Shown here one piece after another: positions 51,759 through 60,606 of a stretch of 64,000 nt of DNA; the stretch's first letter is position 1; each line of letters opens with the position of its first letter. The notes under the pieces are model-generated. The model had not been told where the DNA came from. It searched no databases and saw nothing but the letters and a program-made list of their open reading frames with translations. The DNA is from Ectothiorhodospiraceae bacterium BW-2 (lineage in GTDB: Bacteria; Pseudomonadota; Gammaproteobacteria; Thiohalomonadales; Thiohalomonadaceae). A program made the position numbers and the translations under genes. Location of the stretch: NCBI GenBank assembly GCA_008375315.1, contig CP032507.1:1787001-1851000 (forward strand), in the 5' to 3' direction.

Positions 51759-52850
51759 ATGTCTGCTAATAGTCCGATTCGGGTGCTGATTGTTGATGAT
51801 TCAGCTTTTTTTCGGTCGCGACTTAAGGAGTTGTTAGCAGGTGATGGCCGTTTTCGCTTAGTCGGCGAGGCGAGTAATGGTAGAGAGGCGGTAGAGCGCG
51901 TGCGCGAGCTACAGCCCGATGTCGTCACCATGGATCTGGAGATGCCGCAGCTAAATGGCATTGAGGCGACACGGGAGATTATGCGCCTCGCGCCGGTGCC
52001 GATCCTAATGTTCTCCTCGTTTACCGTCAGTGGCGCGAAAGCGACCCTTGATGCCCTCGATGCCGGTGCGGTTGACTACCTGCCTAAGCGGTTAGAGGAT
52101 ATCTCCCAGCACCGTAGCGAGCTGCAACATACGCTGTGTGAACGGCTATACTCGTTGGCGTGCCCCCCCTCTCCTCGCCCGTTAGGTGCGGCCAAGATGG
52201 TTAGACCGCTCCCCCCCGTCTCGCGCCCGATCGAAGCCTCTCGTAGCGTGGCTCAGTTGATAAAGTCGCCGCTGCCGCCGCCTAAGCGGCTGTCGCAGAT
52301 AAAGCTAGTGGCGATTGGCGCCTCGACGGGGGGGCCGGTAGCGCTACAGCAGATTTTATCGCTCTTACCGGCCGATTTTCGAGTACCGCTGCTGCTCATT
52401 CAACACATGCCGGCGACCTTTACCCCCGCCTATGCCCAGCGTCTCAATCAGCTATGCGCCATTGAGATACGAGAGGCGAGAGATAGTGATGCGCTAAAAC
52501 CCGGTTTAGCTCTGCTAGCCCCCGGAGGGATGCAGATGAGTATCGAGGGGCGAGGGGTTGAGTCGGCGCTAGTCCGCATTCGTCCGGCAGAGGCGCATGA
52601 GACTTATAAGCCCTCCATCACCTCCATCAGTCGGGTGGAGCCTGCTAATACGCTGGTGATTATTCTGACCGGTATGGGGGCGGATGGATGTAAAGGATCA
52701 CAAGCGCTGAAACAGCACGGTTCGGTAATCTGGAGTCAGGATAGAGCGACCAGTACCGTGTACGGTATGCCGGCAGCGGTGGCAGAGGCGGGGCTGAGTT
52801 CACTCATTCTGCCGCTAGCCGATATTGGCACCTATCTAGCCAAAGTATAG
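51759..52850 (+). CDS. cheB: CheB, chemoreceptor methylesterase
   Basis: A 363-residue two-domain protein: receiver (about 5-125; DD at VLIVDDSAFFRSRL, phospho-Asp in VVTMDLEMPQLNGI) and C-terminal methylesterase with the Ser-His-Asp triad in GASTGGPVALQ, IQHMPATFTPAYAQRL and LTGMGADGCKG. It demethylates receptors for adaptation. The spacer to cheA is A-rich with no clear Shine-Dalgarno. No cheR is in the window. Confidence 0.95.
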   Translation: MSANSPIRVLIVDDSAFFRSRLKELLAGDGRFRLVGEASNGREAVERVRELQPDVVTMDLEMPQLNGIEATREIMRLAPVPILMFSSFTVSGAKATLDALDAGAVDYLPKRLEDISQHRSELQHTLCERLYSLACPPSPRPLGAAKMVRPLPPVSRPIEASRSVAQLIKSPLPPPKRLSQIKLVAIGASTGGPVALQQILSLLPADFRVPLLLIQHMPATFTPAYAQRLNQLCAIEIREARDSDALKPGLALLAPGGMQMSIEGRGVESALVRIRPAEAHETYKPSITSISRVEPANTLVIILTGMGADGCKGSQALKQHGSVIWSQDRATSTVYGMPAAVAEAGLSSLILPLADIGTYLAKV

Positions 52851-52859
52851 GACAGGGTA

Positions 52860-53600
52860 ATGGATATTCTCAGCCTCATCGGCTTCTTTTTCGGGGTGGT
52901 GGCTATCCTCTTTGGGCAGTATCTTGAGGGGGGGAATATCGGCTCGCTGCTCAATGGACCGGCCATTATTATCGTCGCCGGCGGTACGCTGGGCGCGATT
53001 ATGCTACAGTCGCCGATGGCGGTCTTCTTACGCGCTATGCGGCAATTAAAGTTGATCTTTTTGCCGCCTAAATTGAATGGCGAGGATTTAATTGAGAAGA
53101 TCGTTAGCTGGAGTAATATCGCCCGTCGTGAGGGGCTGCTAGGACTGGAGTCGATCTCAGAGAGTGAACCGGATGAGTTCACCCGCCGAGGATTAATGCT
53201 ACTAGTCGATGGTAGCGAACCGGAGATTATTCGCTCTATCCTTGAAGTTGAAGCCGATAGTAAAGAGTCTAAAGATCTGGCGGCGGCTAAAATTTATGAG
53301 TCAGCCGGTGGTTATACCCCCACGATAGGGATTATCGGGGCGGTGTTAGGGTTAATTCAGGTGATGGAGAACCTCTCCGATCCGAGCAAACTTGGTCATG
53401 GGATAGCGGTTGCCTTTGTAGCAACCATCTACGGAGTCGGATTAGCTAACCTAATTCTGATCCCGATGGCTAATAAACTCAAAAGTGTCAGCCACGATCA
53501 GACTCAGATGCGCTATATGCTAATAGAGGGGATCGTCTCTATTGCTGAAGGGGATAATCCGCGCAATATCGAAAGTAAACTCCAAGGTTTTCTAAACTAA
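52860..53600 (+). CDS. motC: MotC, MotA/PomA-type flagellar stator
   Basis: A 246-residue inner-membrane protein with four helices. Features are the N-terminal GFFFGVVAILFGQYLEGGNI, the cytoplasmic loop with conserved charges (SWSNIARREGLLGLES) and helices 3-4 with the conserved Pro in GGYTPTIGIIGAVLGLIQVM and VAFVATIYGVGLANLI. It conducts ions with MotD. Its place beside cheB is that of motC in Pseudomonas. Confidence 0.92.
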   Translation: MDILSLIGFFFGVVAILFGQYLEGGNIGSLLNGPAIIIVAGGTLGAIMLQSPMAVFLRAMRQLKLIFLPPKLNGEDLIEKIVSWSNIARREGLLGLESISESEPDEFTRRGLMLLVDGSEPEIIRSILEVEADSKESKDLAAAKIYESAGGYTPTIGIIGAVLGLIQVMENLSDPSKLGHGIAVAFVATIYGVGLANLILIPMANKLKSVSHDQTQMRYMLIEGIVSIAEGDNPRNIESKLQGFLN

Positions 53601-53616
53601 ACGAAGGGGATTGACG

Positions 53617-54465
53617 ATGCCGCGCAAGAGGAAACGAGAGGAGCATGAGAATCTGGAGCGATGGCTCGTCTCTTATGCCGACTTTATTACGCTGCTATTT
53701 GCCTTTTTCGTGGTAATGTACAGTATCTCCTCGGTGAACGAGGGTAAATATCGTATCGTCAGCGATACGGTCGCGAGCGCCTTTAACAAAGATAGAGCGC
53801 TCGATATGGAGTCGGTCGACGGTGTACCGGCTGATGGGGATCCGGTTATTTTGAGCACTGATGTCGCAGGGGGAGACTCCATTACCGACATGCCGTTTCA
53901 GCAACGGGTGGATAAGTTGGCCAAAGAGCAGATCGACGATATGGCTGACAAGGTGGAGGAGTCGATGCGGGATCTAATTTTAGGAGATAATGTCAATGTC
54001 TCTCGTAGCGGCGACTGGATTAATGTACAGATTAAGTCGGAGATGCTCTTTGTTAGCGGCAGTGCCGAACTCAATGATGAAGCCTACCCGGTGCTAGAGG
54101 AGCTGGCCGATATTTTGCGCGATCACACCAATCCGATGCAGGTGGAGGGGTTTACCGATAATGTGCCGATCAGCAACTATATCTACCCCTCTAACTGGGA
54201 GCTCTCGGCAGCGCGTGCCGCAAGTGTCGTGCACCTGTTTGAGCAAGAGGGGATCAATCCGGCTAGAATGGCCGCCATCGGCTATAGTCAATATCGCCCG
54301 ATAGCCTCCAATGATAGTCCTGATGGGCGGCGCAAAAATCGTCGTATTGAACTACTGATATTGGCCGATAAGAGCCAAGCGGAGAAGATGTTAAACGAAG
54401 AGGGGGGCGGCAGACTAGAGCCCGACTCAATGCCGCCGCGCAGTTTACGGCAGGAGGAGCGCTAG
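53617..54465 (+). CDS. motD: MotD, MotB-type flagellar stator
   Basis: ATG 53617 is placed 7 nt after GAAGGGGA; TTG 53611 is too close. The 282-residue protein has a basic N-terminus, one membrane helix with the essential proton-carrying Asp22 (SYADFITLLFAFFVVMY), a plug/linker region and a C-terminal OmpA-type peptidoglycan-binding domain (VEGFTDNVPISNYIYPSNW, SAARAASVVHLF, GRRKNRRIELLI). The stop TAG overlaps the parC GTG by one base. Confidence 0.93.
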   Translation: MPRKRKREEHENLERWLVSYADFITLLFAFFVVMYSISSVNEGKYRIVSDTVASAFNKDRALDMESVDGVPADGDPVILSTDVAGGDSITDMPFQQRVDKLAKEQIDDMADKVEESMRDLILGDNVNVSRSGDWINVQIKSEMLFVSGSAELNDEAYPVLEELADILRDHTNPMQVEGFTDNVPISNYIYPSNWELSAARAASVVHLFEQEGINPARMAAIGYSQYRPIASNDSPDGRRKNRRIELLILADKSQAEKMLNEEGGGRLEPDSMPPRSLRQEER

Positions 54466-55286
54466 TGCAGGTCTGGGCGGTGGCAAATCAGAAGGGGGGA
54501 GTCGGTAAGACGACGACAGCGGTTACCCTCGCCGGCCTGATGGCGCAGCGAGGGTTGCGGGTCATGATTGTCGATCTCGACCCACACGGCTCGGTGACCT
54601 CCTACTTTGGGCTCGATCCCGATGAGACGCAAAATAATGTCTATACCCTGTTTCGCGTGGGGGTTTTGCGTGGGGCTAAAGTTCCCCTAGAGGTGGTGCG
54701 TAAGACTCGTTTTCCTAATCTCTATATCATGCCCTCTTCGGCGGCACTAGCGACCCTAGATAGACAGATGGGTTCGCAGGAGGGGATGGGGCTAATTTTG
54801 ACTAAGGCGCTGGCCGAATTACGGAGTGAGTTTGACCATGTGATTATCGACTGCCCGCCGGTGTTAGGAGTGTTAATGGTTAACGCGCTAGCGGCGAGTC
54901 GCAACTTATTGATTCCGGTACAGACCGACTATTTGGCGATTAAGGGGCTCGAACGAATGCTGCGTACTTTAAACATGATTCTACAGGCAAGGCGGGAGCC
55001 GCTCTCCTATCTTATTGTCCCGACCATGTTTGATCGGCGCACCAAGGCCTCTATCGACTCTCTTCAGACTCTGAGAGAGCGCTATAGCGAATTTGTCTGG
55101 AATTCGATTATTCCAGTCGATACCCTGTTTCGCGAAGCGAGTCGTCGTGGTGCCCCCCTCTCCTACCTCACGCCACAGTCGCGCGGCGTTATCGCCTATG
55201 CTGGCCTGCTCATTAGTCTGCTAGGTCAAGGGGCGCAACCCCGTCATGAAGAGCGCCAACCTCAACCCGAGTTACACTCCCCATGA
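54465..55286 (+). CDS. parC: ParC-type ParA-like ATPase, chemosensory array positioning
   Basis: A 273-residue ParA/Soj-type ATPase from GTG 54465. The deviant Walker A is QKGGVGKTTTA (about 9-19); MIVDLDPHGSVTSYFGL and VIIDCPPVLGVLMVNAL are also typical. In Vibrio, ParC places chemotaxis arrays at the old pole together with ParP. Here parC and parP overlap by ATGA and sit between motD and cheW, exactly the chemotaxis context. A chromosome-partition role is unlikely because there is no ParB. Confidence 0.9.
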   Translation: MQVWAVANQKGGVGKTTTAVTLAGLMAQRGLRVMIVDLDPHGSVTSYFGLDPDETQNNVYTLFRVGVLRGAKVPLEVVRKTRFPNLYIMPSSAALATLDRQMGSQEGMGLILTKALAELRSEFDHVIIDCPPVLGVLMVNALAASRNLLIPVQTDYLAIKGLERMLRTLNMILQARREPLSYLIVPTMFDRRTKASIDSLQTLRERYSEFVWNSIIPVDTLFREASRRGAPLSYLTPQSRGVIAYAGLLISLLGQGAQPRHEERQPQPELHSP

Positions 55287-56026
55287 GTCAAGCCACAGCC
55301 CCACAGCCCCTGATGGAGGAGCGCCAAGCGTTGAGCGCCTACTTCGATGCGCTGCTGTTTGAAGAGCCGCAGCGGTTAACGCCGACACCAGAGACGCTTG
55401 AACCTGCGGTCGCAGAGCCTACCTCGGTGGTGGTCGCGCCACCGGCTATCATTCTGCCTAAGGTGGAGGCGCCGGTAGCGGCTCCAACACCGGTTGTCGA
55501 AACCGTCACGCCAGTGGAGGAGCAGGGAGAGGCCATTCCCGTTTGGGGCGAGTCCCGTTTTCAGGCACTGCTATTTAAGGTCGCCGGCTTGACATTAGCG
55601 GTACCGCTGGTGGAGCTAAGTGGGGTACAGGAGTGGGAGCCGGAGGCGCTGACCATTATGCCAGGACATATCGACTGGTATTTGGGTATTATCAACCATC
55701 GCGGGCGGCGGATTCCGGTGATCGATACCGCCCTGTTTGTGTTGCCGGAGAATCGTAAGCAGCGAGCTAAGGCGACACAGAGCGAGCGGCTGCAGCGGAT
55801 CGTCTATATCGATAACAACCGCTGGGGGCTCGCTTGCGATGAGGTGAGTGATGTGATTAGTCTGGAGCCGCAGAGCATTCGCTGGCGCAGTAACCGTACT
55901 AGCCGAAAGTGGCTGGCCGGTACGGTCATTGAGAAGATGTGCGCTATTATCGATCCCCCCTCGTTTGCCGAGATGCTCGCTAGCGGCATCGATAGGGACG
56001 AACTTGAACAAGAACTCCATTCATAA
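55283..56026 (+). CDS. parP: ParP-type CheW-like array-integration protein
   Basis: A 247-residue protein: an N-terminal region of about 90 residues, Pro/Val/Ala-rich, with one acidic helix, then a CheW-like domain (about 95-240; FKVAGLTLAVPLVELSGVQEW, GIINHRGRRIPVIDTALFVL, WGLACDEVSDVISL). This is the layout of Vibrio ParP, whose CheW-like AIF domain binds CheA and the array while the N-terminus contacts ParC. The low-complexity linker is longer than the conserved parts require. Confidence 0.85.
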   Translation: MSQATAPQPLMEERQALSAYFDALLFEEPQRLTPTPETLEPAVAEPTSVVVAPPAIILPKVEAPVAAPTPVVETVTPVEEQGEAIPVWGESRFQALLFKVAGLTLAVPLVELSGVQEWEPEALTIMPGHIDWYLGIINHRGRRIPVIDTALFVLPENRKQRAKATQSERLQRIVYIDNNRWGLACDEVSDVISLEPQSIRWRSNRTSRKWLAGTVIEKMCAIIDPPSFAEMLASGIDRDELEQELHS

Positions 56027-56081
56027 AGAGATTATGTTTTGCTTACCCAATTAAAGTTATGGTGCATCTGGAGGCGACCAA

Positions 56082-56543
56082 ATGGAAGATAAAGAGCAAC
56101 TGAACAGTGATCCAACCTCAGAGTGGGTGACCTTCTATCTGGAGAGTGAGAAGTATGCGGTTAATGTTATCTATGTGCGCGAGGTGTTGAAAGAGACCAA
56201 GCTCTCCCCTGTGCCAGGGGCTCCCTACTTTGTGCTCGGTATTATCAATTTGCGCGGCAATATCGTCACGGTCATCGATACCCACAAGCGGCTCAATCTC
56301 GCACCGGTGGAGAATAACGACTCTACCCGCATTGTCGTGGTCGAGATGGATAGTCAGGTCGTCGGCTTAATGGTCGATCAGGTCGATGAGGTGGTAGTGC
56401 TACGAGAGTCGGAGATTGAGTACGCCCCCAATGTCGGGGGGGATGACAGCTCCCGTTTTGTCCATGGGGTTAGTCAGCGCGAAAAGGAGCTGCTGATTTT
56501 GGTCGATTTAGAACGAATGTTATCGCTAGATGAGTACAAATAG
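56082..56543 (+). CDS. cheW: CheW, chemotaxis coupling protein
   Basis: A 153-residue CheW: FYLESEKYAVNVIYVREVLK, PGAPYFVLGIINLRGNIVTVID and VGLMVDQVDEVVVLRESEIE are the family segments. It couples receptors to CheA. ATG 56082 has GGAGGCG about 8 nt upstream. The 55-bp gap after parP has no obvious hairpin. Confidence 0.95.
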   Translation: MEDKEQLNSDPTSEWVTFYLESEKYAVNVIYVREVLKETKLSPVPGAPYFVLGIINLRGNIVTVIDTHKRLNLAPVENNDSTRIVVVEMDSQVVGLMVDQVDEVVVLRESEIEYAPNVGGDDSSRFVHGVSQREKELLILVDLERMLSLDEYK

Positions 56544-56549
56544 AGCAGA

Positions 56550-57011
56550 GTGACGGTGACGGTTGAACTGCTTGTGTCGGCGCTGTTGTGGCTGATTTTG
56601 GCCGCAGTGGCGCTATTTCTCTATGTTCGGCTTCGCTATACCGAGCAGCAGCTCGATCAGCAGCAGCAGCGACTAGAGCAGTTACAGACAGAGGTTCGTG
56701 GCCTCGGTAGTGCTGGGGTTAAGATGGGGGAGCAGATGAGTGCGCTCGATGGTCGGCAAGCTAAAGCGCATCAGCAGTTTAAACAGCAGCTCCACGAGTT
56801 TGACCAACGGCTAGCGACCTTGCATGAGAAGCAGTTTAGTGTCACCCGTAGCGAGAGCGATGAGCCCTCATCTTCGTTTGAGCAGGCGGTTAAGTTAGCT
56901 CGCAAGGGGGCGACTGTCGAAGAGTTAACCGAAATTTGCAATATTACCCGCGGCGAGGCCGATCTGATCGCCATGATGCAGCGCTATGAGCAGAGTCCGG
57001 TAGAGCGATGA
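56550..57011 (+). CDS. DUF2802 membrane-anchored coiled-coil protein
   Basis: A 153-residue protein from GTG 56550: one N-terminal membrane helix (about 6-27), a coiled coil (about 30-100; EQQLDQQQQRLEQLQTEVRGL) and a C-terminal DUF2802-type helix-turn domain (FEQAVKLARKGATVEELTEICNITRGEADLIAMM). This small gene follows cheW in Pseudomonas and relatives, and its function is not established. The C-terminus resembles a helix-turn-helix motif; its membrane position suggests an interaction rather than a DNA-binding role. It overlaps the next gene by ATGA. Confidence 0.8.
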   Translation: MTVTVELLVSALLWLILAAVALFLYVRLRYTEQQLDQQQQRLEQLQTEVRGLGSAGVKMGEQMSALDGRQAKAHQQFKQQLHEFDQRLATLHEKQFSVTRSESDEPSSSFEQAVKLARKGATVEELTEICNITRGEADLIAMMQRYEQSPVER

Positions 57012-57865
57012 GTCAGCCTTCTGTCAAAGGGGCCGAACGGTGGTATGTTAAGGGAGCTGCCGGAAGCTTTGGCCCCTTTCCCCTAGCGCAAATGCTCCAC
57101 TATGTGATTTTGCGACGCATTGGTAAACAGGACTTGGTGAGTCGTGATGGCAAGAGCTGGCTCCCCCTAGAGAGGGTCGGGGCGCTCGATCCGAAAACGG
57201 CACTAGGACTCGAAGGGATCTTAACGCCCGATGAGCGGCAGCGACTAGAGCGGGAGCAGCAGTGGCTGCTTAAGAATCCACAAGCGTTAGGGGAGCGTAT
57301 CCACCACGAAGAGCCGAATCCTAAGCAGGAGGCGCAGCGTCAACGCCAACGCAACCTTATTACCGCCGCAGCGGTAGCGCTCTTTGTGGTCGTGATTATC
57401 GCTATGTCAGTATTGCTAGTTCAGCTACGAATCGATATTCCCGAACCGGAGTGTGATGCGGTGGCGGCCCCAGGGATCAACTGGAGCGGTTGTGATAAGC
57501 ATCAAGCAGAGTTAGCGGAGCGTGATTTGGCAGGGTCGCTTATGAACCATATCGATTTGACCGAAGCGAATCTAGCTGGGGCAAAGCTAACCGACAATCA
57601 GCTCGCCTACGCCAAGTTGAGTAAGGCGATTCTAAAAGAGGCCGATTTAAGGGGAGCCAATTTGAAAGGGGCCGACTTAAGTTATGCCGATCTACGAGAT
57701 GCCAATCTGGAAGGAGCCGATCTCTCCTATGCCAAACTGAGGGGGGCGCTCATTAATCGCGCCAATATAAAGGGGGCTATTTTGGCCCGCACCGAGTGGT
57801 CAAATGGCATGATCTGCCGCGGCGACTCTATCGGCGGCTGTTTTATTAACCCCACAGCTCAATGA
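57008..57865 (+). CDS. GYF_2 / pentapeptide-repeat membrane protein
   Basis: A 285-residue protein with three parts: an N-terminal GYF_2-type domain (about 10-65; WYVKGAAGSFGPFPLAQML, RDGKSWLPLERV), a charged helix and one membrane segment (about 117-139; LITAAAVALFVVVIIAMSVL), then a periplasmic region with two Cys (EPECDAVAAPGINWSGCD) and a right-handed pentapeptide-repeat helix (about 165-262; units A(D/N)LxG as in ADLRGANLKGADLSYADL). The GYF-type domain would face the cytoplasm and could bind Pro-rich sequences such as the CheA or ParP linkers. Its position in the chemotaxis operon (4-nt overlaps on both sides) suggests a function with it. I do not know a named homologue. Confidence 0.75.
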   Translation: MSQPSVKGAERWYVKGAAGSFGPFPLAQMLHYVILRRIGKQDLVSRDGKSWLPLERVGALDPKTALGLEGILTPDERQRLEREQQWLLKNPQALGERIHHEEPNPKQEAQRQRQRNLITAAAVALFVVVIIAMSVLLVQLRIDIPEPECDAVAAPGINWSGCDKHQAELAERDLAGSLMNHIDLTEANLAGAKLTDNQLAYAKLSKAILKEADLRGANLKGADLSYADLRDANLEGADLSYAKLRGALINRANIKGAILARTEWSNGMICRGDSIGGCFINPTAQ

Positions 57866-58785
57866 ACACGCTATCCCGTTCGGTGGCGACCGAGGTGGTG
57901 ACGCTTGCCGATGCGATTCGTTGGGGTGCCTCTGAGTTTACTCGAGCGCAGCTCTGCTTCGGCCACGGTAGCGATAATGCGCTGGATGAGGCGCGTTATC
58001 TGGTGCTGTTTGCGCTAAATTTACCGTTTCAGCTACCCGATAGCTACCTTCAGAGCCGCTTAACCGGCCCTGAACGGGAGCGGGTTGTGCAGCTATTGCA
58101 ACGGCGAATCTCAACTCGCCAGCCGGCGGCCTACTTAACCGGTGAGGCGTGGTTTGCGGGGCTTAGATTTGAGATCAATAAGCAGGTGCTGATTCCCCGC
58201 TCCCCACTAGCCGAACTGATTGAGGTCGGTTACGCCCCTTGGGTTGAGCCAGAGAGTCTGGAGAGTATGCTTGAGCTCTGTACCGGCTCTGGCTGCATTG
58301 CCATCGCCTCAGCGCTCGCCCTCCCTGAAGTGGCCATCACTGCTAGCGATATTAGTCCGGCGGCATTAGCGGTGGCGGAGCATAACCGGCAGCGCCACGG
58401 GGTGGAGTCTCAGCTTGAGTTAGTCGAGTCGGATCTCTTTACCGCGTTAGCGTCAAAACGGTTTGATCTGATCGTGGCTAACCCCCCTTATGTCGAGAGC
58501 GATGAGATGGCCGCTTTGCCGCCAGAGTATCGCCACGAGCCGGTGCTAGCGCTCGCCTCAGGAGCCGATGGGCTCGATATTGTGCGCCGTATTTTAGCGC
58601 AGGCGAACGACTATTTAACCGACAATGGGGTGCTAATAATTGAAGTGGGGGCCTCACAGCACCATGTTGAACAGCTCTACCCGCAGCTGCCGTTGACTTG
58701 GATTGAATTTGAACGGGGAGGTCATGGCGTCTTTACACTCACGGCAGCCGAGTTAGCGCCGTGGCGCCACCTGTTCGCGAACTAA
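57862..58785 (+). CDS. prmB: PrmB, ribosomal protein L3 glutamine N5-methyltransferase
   Basis: A 307-residue class I SAM methyltransferase with the PrmB/PrmC-type N-terminal helical domain (DAIRWGASEFTRAQLCFGHG), motif RQPAAYLTGEAWFAGLRFEI, the SAM-binding loop ELCTGSGCIAIASAL and the catalytic NPPY (DLIVANPPYVESDEMAAL). The PrmB version is indicated by FGHGSDNALDEARYL in the N-terminal domain, compared with PrmC. It methylates Gln in ribosomal protein L3. It overlaps the preceding gene by ATGA, an odd partner for chemotaxis genes. Confidence 0.9.
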   Translation: MNTLSRSVATEVVTLADAIRWGASEFTRAQLCFGHGSDNALDEARYLVLFALNLPFQLPDSYLQSRLTGPERERVVQLLQRRISTRQPAAYLTGEAWFAGLRFEINKQVLIPRSPLAELIEVGYAPWVEPESLESMLELCTGSGCIAIASALALPEVAITASDISPAALAVAEHNRQRHGVESQLELVESDLFTALASKRFDLIVANPPYVESDEMAALPPEYRHEPVLALASGADGLDIVRRILAQANDYLTDNGVLIIEVGASQHHVEQLYPQLPLTWIEFERGGHGVFTLTAAELAPWRHLFAN

Positions 58786-58797
58786 TTGATAACGAGT

Positions 58798-59115
58798 ATG
58801 TATAACAACCATCCTAAAACTGCTGAAGAGTATGTCGAACTGGTGGAGCAGACCATCATCGAGATTGAAGAGTTTATCGCCTGTATCGAGTACGATATGG
58901 ACGATGCGGGCGAGAGGCTGAAGGTGCTGCAGCCACTGCTCGAACACCTAAAGAGCCTGCGCCAGAGTATGGCCGATGGCAGCTACCTCTTTGGCAAAGA
59001 GGATCTGCCCATTATGGATATCTCCAATCGACTCAGTTCGCAGCTACCGTTCGCCCAGCTACTAGCGGTTATTAATGAGACCCATAAACTGGGGCTCAAT
59101 ATTGACGACGATTAA
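58798..59115 (+). CDS. Small conserved-looking hypothetical acidic protein
   Basis: ATG 58798 gives 105 residues; TTG 58786 right after the prmB stop is possible. The protein is all-helical, acidic and soluble (EEYVELVEQTIIEIEEFIAC, YDMDDAGERLKVLQPLLEHL, DISNRLSSQLPFAQLLAVINE). There is no known motif. It lies 12 bp after prmB and 9 bp before hemN, on the same strand, so it is a genuine operon member. Its function is unknown. Confidence 0.75.
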   Translation: MYNNHPKTAEEYVELVEQTIIEIEEFIACIEYDMDDAGERLKVLQPLLEHLKSLRQSMADGSYLFGKEDLPIMDISNRLSSQLPFAQLLAVINETHKLGLNIDDD

Positions 59116-59124
59116 GGTGCTGGC

Positions 59125-60510
59125 GTGAATAGAGAGAATATCCAATTTGATGAATCGCTGCTGCAAAAATATAGCAAAAGTGGCCCCCGTTACACCTCCT
59201 ACCCGACGGCGGTAGAGTTTAGCGCCGAGTTTACCTTAAGCGACTATCAGCAGCAGGTGGCGCTAAGTAACCGCAGTGGTGCGCCACTATCGCTCTACTT
59301 CCATATCCCTTTTTGCGATACAGTCTGCTTCTATTGCGGCTGCAATAAGGTAGTGACCAAAGATAGGAGTAAAGCGGCTCCCTACCTTGAGCGGCTCTAT
59401 CGCGAGCTTGCCCTACAGAGCGAGCAGTTTGATCGCCAGCGGCTAGTGACCCAGCTCCACTGGGGAGGGGGTACCCCGACCTTTATCTCCCATAGTGAGA
59501 TGTCACAGCTAATGGCGCAGACGCGGCAGAACTTTACCCTGCTCGATAACGATGAGGGCGAGTACTCGATTGAAATAGACCCGCGTGAAGTGAGCCATGA
59601 GTCGATTAAACTACTGCGATCACTTGGCTTTAATCGTATGAGTCTGGGGGTACAAGATATTGCACCGCAGGTGCAGCAGGCGGTGAACCGAATTCAGCCG
59701 GCCGATATGACCCGCCGTACCCTTGACTGGGCTCGCGATGAGGGGTTTAAATCGATTAGCCTTGATCTGATCTACGGTCTGCCGTTTCAGAGTGTCGCTA
59801 GCTTTAGCCGTACCTTAGATGAGGTGATCGATATCGGCCCCGACAGGTTAGCGGTGTTTAACTACGCCCACCTGCCCGATCTATTTAAACCGCAGCGGCG
59901 AATTAACGAAGCCGATCTGCCACAACCGCAGCAGAAGCTGGAGATTCTACAGCTAACTATCGATAAGTTGACCGATGCCGGCTACCTCTATATCGGCATG
60001 GATCACTTTGCCAGACCCGATGATGAGCTAGCTACCGCACAGCGAGAGGGGAAGCTCTACCGCAACTTTCAAGGCTACTCGACCCATGCTGACTGTGATC
60101 TTATCGGTATCGGTGTCACCTCTATCAGTCAGGTACACCACAGCTACAGTCAAAATATCAAACAGAGTGATGACTACTATGCTGCGCTCGACCAGGGCCG
60201 ACTCCCTCTGCTTCGAGGCATCGCCCTGACCGAAGAGGATAGGTTGCGTTGTCATGTGATTACTCAGCTAATTTGCCACTTTCAGCTCCAAAAAGGGGCG
60301 GTTAACCAGCTATTTAAGATCGATTTTAATCAACACTTTGCCACCGAATTAGCGGCGCTGTCAGAGATGGAGCAAGATGGCCTGTTACGGCTCGAAGCGG
60401 AACAGATTGTGGTAGAGCCGCGCGGCAAGCTACTCATTCGCAATATCTGCATGGTGTTTGACGCCTACTTGCAGCAAAAGAGTGGACAGCGATTCTCCAA
60501 AGTCATCTAA
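59125..60510 (+). CDS. hemN: HemN, oxygen-independent coproporphyrinogen III dehydrogenase
   Basis: A 461-residue radical-SAM enzyme from GTG 59125 (AAGGTG upstream). The cluster motif CX3CX2C is in HIPFCDTVCFYCGCNK, with YHF-type residues before it, the HWGGGTPTF motif, and IDPREVSHESIKLLRSLGFNR. It decarboxylates coproporphyrinogen III in haem synthesis without oxygen, consistent with micro-oxic or anaerobic growth. The size and the C-terminal helical domain fit true HemN rather than HemW. Confidence 0.94.
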   Translation: MNRENIQFDESLLQKYSKSGPRYTSYPTAVEFSAEFTLSDYQQQVALSNRSGAPLSLYFHIPFCDTVCFYCGCNKVVTKDRSKAAPYLERLYRELALQSEQFDRQRLVTQLHWGGGTPTFISHSEMSQLMAQTRQNFTLLDNDEGEYSIEIDPREVSHESIKLLRSLGFNRMSLGVQDIAPQVQQAVNRIQPADMTRRTLDWARDEGFKSISLDLIYGLPFQSVASFSRTLDEVIDIGPDRLAVFNYAHLPDLFKPQRRINEADLPQPQQKLEILQLTIDKLTDAGYLYIGMDHFARPDDELATAQREGKLYRNFQGYSTHADCDLIGIGVTSISQVHHSYSQNIKQSDDYYAALDQGRLPLLRGIALTEEDRLRCHVITQLICHFQLQKGAVNQLFKIDFNQHFATELAALSEMEQDGLLRLEAEQIVVEPRGKLLIRNICMVFDAYLQQKSGQRFSKVI

Positions 60511-60513
60511 CTT

Positions 60514-60604
60514 GTAACCGTTCACTCTCCCTCCTTAATCTCCCTCTCCCAGCGGGAGAGGGTTGGGGTGAGGGGTAAAATTAGCAGGGAGTGTGAACGG
60601 TTAC
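60514..60604. repeat. 91-bp nested inverted-repeat element between hemN and a convergent gene
   Basis: The outer arms GTAACCGTTCACTCTCCCT (60514-60532) and its complement at 60586-60604 match at 18 of 19 positions. Inside is a second hairpin, CCCTCTCCC (60542-60550), AGC, GGGAGAGGG (60554-60562), followed by TTGGGGTGAGGGG. The inner motif CCCTCTCCC...GGGAGAGGGTTGGGGTGAGGG is of a widespread proteobacterial intergenic repeat type. The element looks like a mobile miniature (REP/MITE-like) repeat and can serve as a bidirectional terminator for the two convergent genes. Confidence 0.7.
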
Positions 60605-60606
60605 AC

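Noticed and set aside
54465-55286. ParA-like gene as a chromosome partition (soj) locus
   Set aside because: No parB or parS-like site; the position between motD and a ParP-type gene points to chemosensory array positioning.
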